A stretch of 64,000 nucleotides of DNA, taken from NCBI RefSeq assembly GCF_000513115.1, contig NZ_BAUU01000023.1, positions 1 to 64,000 of the forward strand, read 5' to 3'. How positions within the stretch are numbered: position 1 is the stretch's first letter; every line of letters starts with the position of its first letter. Source of the stretch: Halalkalibacter hemicellulosilyticusJCM 9152 (lineage in GTDB: Bacteria; Bacillota; Bacilli; Bacillales; Bacillaceae_D). Under the pieces are notes generated by a model. That model made no database searches. It saw nothing but the letters and a program-made list of their open reading frames with translations, and had not been told where the DNA came from. This document shows positions 59,143 to 64,000 of this stretch, in pieces. Both the position numbers and the translations under genes were made by a program.

Positions 59143-59886
59143 GTGAATAAGGGAACGTTAAGGCAAATTCTATTGTTGACAGATGGACATTCAAATCATG
59201 GTGAAGATCCGATTGCGATTGCAGCGCTAGCAAAAGAGCAAGGTATTACAGTAAATGTCGTTGGAATTGTTGATGATAATCACTTAAGTGAAAAAGGAAT
59301 AGAGGAAATTGAAGCAATAGCGATGGCTGGTAATGGAGTCAGTCAAATCGTTTATGCTAAACAATTACCTCAAACGGTTCAAATGGTTACGCGAAAAGCG
59401 ATGACGCAAACGATTCATGGAGTGGTGAATAAGGAGCTTTCGCAAATATTGGGAGATCATACGGAAATGGAAGATTTGCCGCCGAACAAACGTGGTGAGG
59501 TAATGGAAGTAGTTGATGAGCTTGGTGAAACCATGAGTCTTGAAGTTCTTCTATTAGTTGATACGAGCGCTAGTATGAAAAATAAACTCCCAATGGTACA
59601 AGAAGCGTTAACAGATCTATCGATTAGTTTAACGTCAAGAATGGGAGCTAATCGCTTCTCTTTATATGCTTTCCCTGGGAAGCGAAAAAATATCGATAAA
59701 CTATTAGATTGGTCACCAAAACTCCAATCGTTAACAAGCCTTTTTCAAAAGCTGTCTTCGGGAGGGATTACTCCTACAGGACCAGCATTAAAGGAAGCAC
59801 TGCATAAATTCTCAAAGGCAGAATCAAGAAGGGGTTTGATCGCTGGTGAAGATGAAGAGCAGCTATTCAAAGAATCAGGGATGTAG
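59143..59886 (+). CDS. yabS: VWA-domain protein YabS
   Basis: A 247-residue von Willebrand factor A-like protein. ILLLTDGHSNHGEDPI starts the first half, which ends in a VGIVDDNHLSEKG fold; the second VWA-like half contains VLLLVDTSASMKNKLP, a DxSxS metal site, and SSGGITPTGPALKEAL. Its function in sporulating cells is unknown; it is paired with the kinase YabT. GTG at 59143 follows GGAGGGG. It overlaps yabT by 35 bases. Confidence 0.9.
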   Translation: MNKGTLRQILLLTDGHSNHGEDPIAIAALAKEQGITVNVVGIVDDNHLSEKGIEEIEAIAMAGNGVSQIVYAKQLPQTVQMVTRKAMTQTIHGVVNKELSQILGDHTEMEDLPPNKRGEVMEVVDELGETMSLEVLLLVDTSASMKNKLPMVQEALTDLSISLTSRMGANRFSLYAFPGKRKNIDKLLDWSPKLQSLTSLFQKLSSGGITPTGPALKEALHKFSKAESRRGLIAGEDEEQLFKESGM

Positions 59887-60865
59887 ACTTGCTGTCGGTG
59901 AAAAATTTCTCGGGAAATGGCACAAAAATCCGTATCGAGTAATTCGAAAGCTAGGAGAAGGAGCAAATGGGACGGTTTATTTAGCTGAGTCAAAGCAGGG
60001 GCAAGTGGCACTAAAGGTTGGGCTTGACCAAATGTCGATAACATCAGAGGTGAATGTATTAAAACATTTTTCGAAGGTTCAAAGCCAAATGCTTGGACCT
60101 TCTTTGTTTGATGTCGATGATCTTACTCATGGGAATAAAACATTTCCGTTTTATGTAATGGAATATTTAAAGGGACCTTGTTTGCTAGACTTTATGAGTG
60201 CTAGAGGGGTGGAATGGCTCGGTCTCTTAATGGTGCAGCTGTTAGGTGATTTAGAAAGGCTGCATCGTTCAGGCTGGGTGTTTGGTGATTTGAAGCCAGA
60301 TAATATGATTGTAGTTGGCCCACCAGCTAGAATTCGTTTGTTGGACGTTGGTGGAACGACGTTAATAGGTCGTTCAATCAAAGAATTCACGGAATTTTAT
60401 GATCGTGGTTATTGGGGATTAGGAACGAGAAAGGCAGAGTCTAGCTATGATTTGTTTGCTGTTGCTATGATCATGATTAATTGTGTTTACCCAAAAAGGT
60501 TCGAAAAACAAGGGGAAAAGCCACTCGTATTTTTGAAACGTCAAATAGAACGGAAACCGATTCTATCTCCTTTTAAGCACGTTTTGTTAAAGGCGCTACA
60601 AGGGAAATATGATGATGCACAGCTAATGAAAAACGATATGCTAAAGGCGTTGTCGAAAGGACTAGAAGTTAAGGCGCCCCCCAAGTCTCAAACTTCATCG
60701 CAGCAAATGAAGAGATCTAGAAAGAAGAGCTCGTCCTCATCTTATGCTAAGGAAAGCAAGAGTCGCCGACGAGAAAAAAAGCAGGGGTATTTTGTGGAAA
60801 TCTTTTTGCTTTCCTCTTTCCTTCTATTACTATATATCCTATACTTATTTGGACAAATGATGTAA
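59852..60865 (+). CDS. yabT: Serine/threonine protein kinase YabT
   Basis: A 337-residue Hanks-type kinase active in sporulation; in B. subtilis it is DNA-stimulated and phosphorylates RecA and others. The glycine loop IRKLGEGANGTVYLAE, Lys in VALKVG, the catalytic loop FGDLKPDNMIV and metal loop LDVGGTT (DVG in place of DFG, as in B. subtilis) are present. A basic Ser-rich region (KRSRKKSSSSS, DNA-binding-like) precedes a C-terminal membrane anchor (FLLSSFLLLLYILYLF). ATG at 59852 is my choice; GTG at 59846 is possible. Confidence 0.9.
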   Translation: MKSSYSKNQGCRLAVGEKFLGKWHKNPYRVIRKLGEGANGTVYLAESKQGQVALKVGLDQMSITSEVNVLKHFSKVQSQMLGPSLFDVDDLTHGNKTFPFYVMEYLKGPCLLDFMSARGVEWLGLLMVQLLGDLERLHRSGWVFGDLKPDNMIVVGPPARIRLLDVGGTTLIGRSIKEFTEFYDRGYWGLGTRKAESSYDLFAVAMIMINCVYPKRFEKQGEKPLVFLKRQIERKPILSPFKHVLLKALQGKYDDAQLMKNDMLKALSKGLEVKAPPKSQTSSQQMKRSRKKSSSSSYAKESKSRRREKKQGYFVEIFLLSSFLLLLYILYLFGQMM

Positions 60866-60904
60866 TGAATTTTACACTGCGTATTGGAAGAGGTGAAGTT
60901 GGGG

Positions 60905-62290
60905 ATGGAAGCAGCAGTTTTGTCGTTTATTTCTAAGCACAATCTATTAAGGCCGAAGCAAACGGTTTTAGTTGCTGTTTCAGGTGGCCCGGACTCGATG
61001 GCACTTCTTCATTTGCTTTGGTCAAATCGCACAGCTTTAAATATTTCCGTTTGTGCCTGCCATGTCCATCACCAGCTTAGAGGGAAAGAAGCTGATGATG
61101 ATGAGGTTTATATTCAACAATTTTGCCAAGAAAAATCGATTCCACTTTTTGTGGAAAAAGTCGATGTGAAGAGCTATGCTACCAATCATCGGGTGAGTAC
61201 CCAGGTAGCAGCACGGCAATTACGTTATCAATGGTTTAGTGAACTAGCTCATGAAATGGAGAATAGCGTCGTTGCGACAGGGCATCATGGAGATGATCAA
61301 ATGGAAACGATGATGATGAAAATCGTGAGTGGAAGCTATGCCTTGAAGCCTTACGGGATTTTACCGAAACGAACCATTGAGAAAATAAAAGTGATTCGTC
61401 CGTTTCTTGGAATAACAAAGGGTGAAATTGAGCATTATTGTAATAAAGCCTGTATTGAACCGAGAAGAGATTCTAGTAACAAATCAAGAACGTATACGAG
61501 GAATCGGTTTAGAGAGGATCTCTTGCCACATATGAAACGGGAAAATCAAAAGGTTCATATCCATATGCAGCGCCAAAGCGAATGGGCTTATGAAGATGAG
61601 CGGTTTTTAATGCAGTTAGCCGAAGATAAGCTGTCTTCTATTATTGTTCAAAAGAATGAACAAATCGTTACAATTTCTCGTAGTTCTTTTGTTGTTGAGA
61701 ACATGCCTTTACAAAGGAGAATGATTCATCTAATATTAAATTATCTCTACGGGAAATATTCTCCAACGGTTACCTCTATACATATTGAGCAAGTGATTCA
61801 CATGATACAACGTGAACAACCTAGTGGAGAGCATTATTTACCCCATTCTTTTTTATTTCAACGCGACTATAACAATTGCCATTTTATGAAGGAGCCAATG
61901 AATAAACAGCTTAATCAATCATATATTCTATCTGTACCAGGTTTTGTACAGGTAGCCGATTGGTCCTTACATGCACGAATAACGGATAAGCATGATCATG
62001 AATCTGCCGATGAAATGGTAGTGGATTATGATGAAGTGACACTTCCGTTGTCGGTTCGTCACCGTCTTCCGAATGATCGGATGTATTGTCGTGGGATGAA
62101 CGGGACAAAGAAAATAGCGCGTTTGTTTATTGACCGAAAAATTCCTAAGCAAGAAAGAGACAGGTGGCCGATTGTCATAGATGGAGCTGGCCGGATTTTA
62201 TGGGTCCCTCTTTTGCATCGGTCAATGGTTGCTAATGTCCATTCTATGACGAAAAAGCGTCTTGTTTTATCATGTAATTATGAGAACTAA
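60905..62290 (+). CDS. tilS: tRNA(Ile)-lysidine synthetase
   Basis: A 461-residue enzyme that converts the wobble C of tRNA-Ile(CAU) to lysidine. The PP-loop VAVSGGPDSMALLHLL and ATGHHGDDQMETMMMK are intact; the C-terminal domain has the RGMNGTKKIARLFIDRKIP motif. ATG at 60905 has AGAGGTG about nine bases upstream; TTG at 60884 would add seven residues. hprT and ftsH follow as in B. subtilis. Confidence 0.95.
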   Translation: MEAAVLSFISKHNLLRPKQTVLVAVSGGPDSMALLHLLWSNRTALNISVCACHVHHQLRGKEADDDEVYIQQFCQEKSIPLFVEKVDVKSYATNHRVSTQVAARQLRYQWFSELAHEMENSVVATGHHGDDQMETMMMKIVSGSYALKPYGILPKRTIEKIKVIRPFLGITKGEIEHYCNKACIEPRRDSSNKSRTYTRNRFREDLLPHMKRENQKVHIHMQRQSEWAYEDERFLMQLAEDKLSSIIVQKNEQIVTISRSSFVVENMPLQRRMIHLILNYLYGKYSPTVTSIHIEQVIHMIQREQPSGEHYLPHSFLFQRDYNNCHFMKEPMNKQLNQSYILSVPGFVQVADWSLHARITDKHDHESADEMVVDYDEVTLPLSVRHRLPNDRMYCRGMNGTKKIARLFIDRKIPKQERDRWPIVIDGAGRILWVPLLHRSMVANVHSMTKKRLVLSCNYEN

Positions 62291-62353
62291 CTTGCTTGGG
62301 AAAGTCGGCCGTTGTTTAGATTTGATAGACAATTAGGAGGTTTATGGAACTTG

Positions 62354-62893
62354 ATGAAGGACGAGATTAAAGAGGTATTGATATCTGAAGAACAGATTCA
62401 AAGTAAATGCCTTGAGTTAGGGCGACAAATAACAGAAGAGTATGAAGGCCGCTTTCCGCTAGTTATTGGTGTGTTAAAAGGCGCTCTTCCTTTCATGGCT
62501 GATTTAACAAAGCGAATTGATACTCACCTTGAAATGGATTTTATGGATGTGTCAAGCTACGGTAAAGGCACAGTGTCCTCTGGAGAAGTGAAAATTATTA
62601 AAGATTTAGATACTTCTGTAGAGGGAAGAGACGTACTAATTGTAGAAGATATTATTGATAGTGGTTTGACGCTTAGTTATTTAGTCGAGCTCTTTCATTA
62701 TCGTAAAGCAAAGTCGGTTAAGATTGTGACATTGCTGGATAAACCAGACGGAAGAAAGGTTGATCTTATTCCAGATATAACTGGCTTCACAGTACCAGAT
62801 GCCTTCGTTGTTGGATATGGATTAGATTATGCAGAGAAATACCGCAACCTTCCTTACATTGGGGTATTAAAGCCTGAGATTTATGAGAGTTAA
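62354..62893 (+). CDS. hprT: Hypoxanthine-guanine phosphoribosyltransferase
   Basis: A 179-residue salvage enzyme that makes IMP and GMP from bases and [29 protein letters not shown] and the PRPP loop [14 protein letters not shown] are intact; the C-terminus is [22 protein letters not shown] at 62354 matches the B. subtilis N-terminus; AGGAGG (62335-62340) is 13 bases away, so TTG at 62351 is also possible. Confidence 0.95.
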   Translation: MKDEIKEVLISEEQIQSKCLELGRQITEEYEGRFPLVIGVLKGALPFMADLTKRIDTHLEMDFMDVSSYGKGTVSSGEVKIIKDLDTSVEGRDVLIVEDIIDSGLTLSYLVELFHYRKAKSVKIVTLLDKPDGRKVDLIPDITGFTVPDAFVVGYGLDYAEKYRNLPYIGVLKPEIYES

Positions 62894-62961
62894 CATTTGT
62901 GATCAAATGAACAGTTATGGTACGATAATTGAAGTCTTATTGTCGTGGGAGGAGGTCAAGA

Positions 62962-64000
62962 ATGAATCGGATTTTTCGTAATACCATTTTTTATTTACTT
63001 ATCTTTCTTGTTATTATAGGAATTGTGAATGCATTCAGTTCCGATCAAACTGAAACAAAGCCTGTAACATATACTGAACTAAGAGAACGAGTTGAGCAAC
63101 GAGAAGTAAGTGAGATGACCGTCAAGCCAGCTCGTCAAGTATATTTAATTCGTGGTCAATTTACTGATCAGCCTGAAGATGAATATTTTGAATCGAATTT
63201 ATTAGTGAGTGAAGAAACGGCTCAATTCTTAACAGAAGCTGTTGGTCCAGACGGTAGTCCACTTGTTGTTGAAATTGAAGGCGCTGATGAGACAAGTGGT
63301 TGGGTGACGTTCTTTACATCGATCATTCCTTTCATTATTATCTTCATTTTGTTCTTCTTCTTATTAAGCCAAGCTCAGGGCGGCGGTAGTCGTGTAATGA
63401 ACTTCGGTAAGAGTAAGGCCAAAATGGTTAGTGATGAAAAGAAAAAAGCGAAATTTAAAGATGTTGCTGGTGCTGATGAAGAGAAGCAGGAGCTCGTGGA
63501 AGTGGTTGAGTTTCTAAAGGATCCGCGTAAATTCTCAGCAATCGGTGCACGTATTCCAAAAGGGGTTCTTTTAGTTGGGCCGCCTGGTACAGGGAAAACA
63601 TTGCTTGCACGTGCGGTTGCAGGAGAAGCGGGTGTGCCATTCTTCTCTATTAGTGGTTCAGATTTCGTTGAGATGTTTGTTGGTGTCGGGGCATCGCGCG
63701 TCCGCGATCTATTCGAAAATGCGAAGAAAAATGCACCTTGCATTATTTTCATCGATGAGATTGATGCTGTAGGACGTCAGCGTGGAGCTGGTTTAGGTGG
63801 AGGTCACGATGAACGTGAGCAAACGTTAAACCAGTTGCTTGTTGAAATGGATGGCTTTAGTGCAAATGAAGGAATTATCATCATTGCTGCGACAAACCGT
63901 GCTGACATTCTAGATCCAGCCTTGTTACGTCCTGGCCGATTTGACCGCCAAATTCAAGTGAATCGACCTGATGTCAAAGGACGTGCAGAGGTTCTAAAAG
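62962..64000 (+). CDS. ftsH: ATP-dependent zinc metalloprotease FtsH, 5' part (runs off the window)
   Basis: The first 346 residues of the membrane-bound AAA protease. Two membrane helices ([18 protein letters not shown] and [16 protein letters not shown]) enclose an extracytoplasmic domain. Walker A is [12 protein letters not shown], Walker [12 protein letters not shown], and the second region of homology [21 protein letters not shown]. The HEAGH zinc site lies beyond 64000. GGGAGGAGG precedes ATG at 62962. Confidence 0.97.
   Translation, partial: MNRIFRNTIFYLLIFLVIIGIVNAFSSDQTETKPVTYTELRERVEQREVSEMTVKPARQVYLIRGQFTDQPEDEYFESNLLVSEETAQFLTEAVGPDGSPLVVEIEGADETSGWVTFFTSIIPFIIIFILFFFLLSQAQGGGSRVMNFGKSKAKMVSDEKKKAKFKDVAGADEEKQELVEVVEFLKDPRKFSAIGARIPKGVLLVGPPGTGKTLLARAVAGEAGVPFFSISGSDFVEMFVGVGASRVRDLFENAKKNAPCIIFIDEIDAVGRQRGAGLGGGHDEREQTLNQLLVEMDGFSANEGIIIIAATNRADILDPALLRPGRFDRQIQVNRPDVKGRAEVLK

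Overview
The window is a Bacillaceae chromosome segment, most like an alkaliphilic Bacillus relative (Halalkalibacter or Alkalihalobacillus type). It contains the gene block that follows the replication origin in Bacillus subtilis, in almost the same order: gin, yaaO, tmk, darA, holB, ricT, yabA, trmN6, rsmI, abrB, metG, tatD, yabE, rnmV, ksgA, yabG, veg, sspF, ispE, purR, ridA, spoVG, glmU, prs, ctc, pth, fin, mfd, spoVT, yabM, mazG (yabN), yabO, yabP, yabQ, divIC, yabR, tRNA-Met, spoIIE, yabS, yabT, tilS, hprT and the start of ftsH. Many sporulation genes are present, so a spore-former is implied. Names rest on remembered family sequences and gene order, not on a database search.

Bases 1-14600 are accessory. 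First comes an ECF41-type sigma factor divergent from a carboxymuconolactone-decarboxylase-like gene. Both genes carry exact ECF41 promoter signatures. A sugar locus follows: a membrane-bound AraC-type regulator, a YesL-like membrane protein, a substrate-binding lipoprotein, two ABC permeases, a GH105-like unsaturated glycuronyl hydrolase and a GH106-like (rhamnosidase-type) hydrolase. Together they look like uptake and breakdown of rhamnogalacturonan (pectin) oligosaccharides. Bases 1-252 hold nothing I can support.

Bases 15000-18800 hold ddl and murF (cell wall), a GPP34-domain gene on the minus strand, and a short gin/csfB homologue. Bases 18900-64000 are the conserved core: DNA replication, translation and tRNA/rRNA modification, cell wall precursors, purine control, division and sporulation. 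Departures from the B. subtilis order are a nurA-herA pair between abrB and metG, and a YidC-type insertase with a small membrane protein between sspF and ispE. yaaR, yazA and the tRNA-Glu next to tRNA-Met are missing.

Two themes cut across the window. (1) At least three families of palindromic intergenic repeats fill most of the larger gaps. One family has a stem-loop whose loop is nearly constant (AACCCCAC-like) while its stem changes with compensation. (2) Four genes (second ABC permease, GH106-like hydrolase, nurA, spoIIE) are broken by single-base indels at short base runs. Each can be restored by one base (two in the hydrolase), so residual sequencing errors are more likely than true decay.
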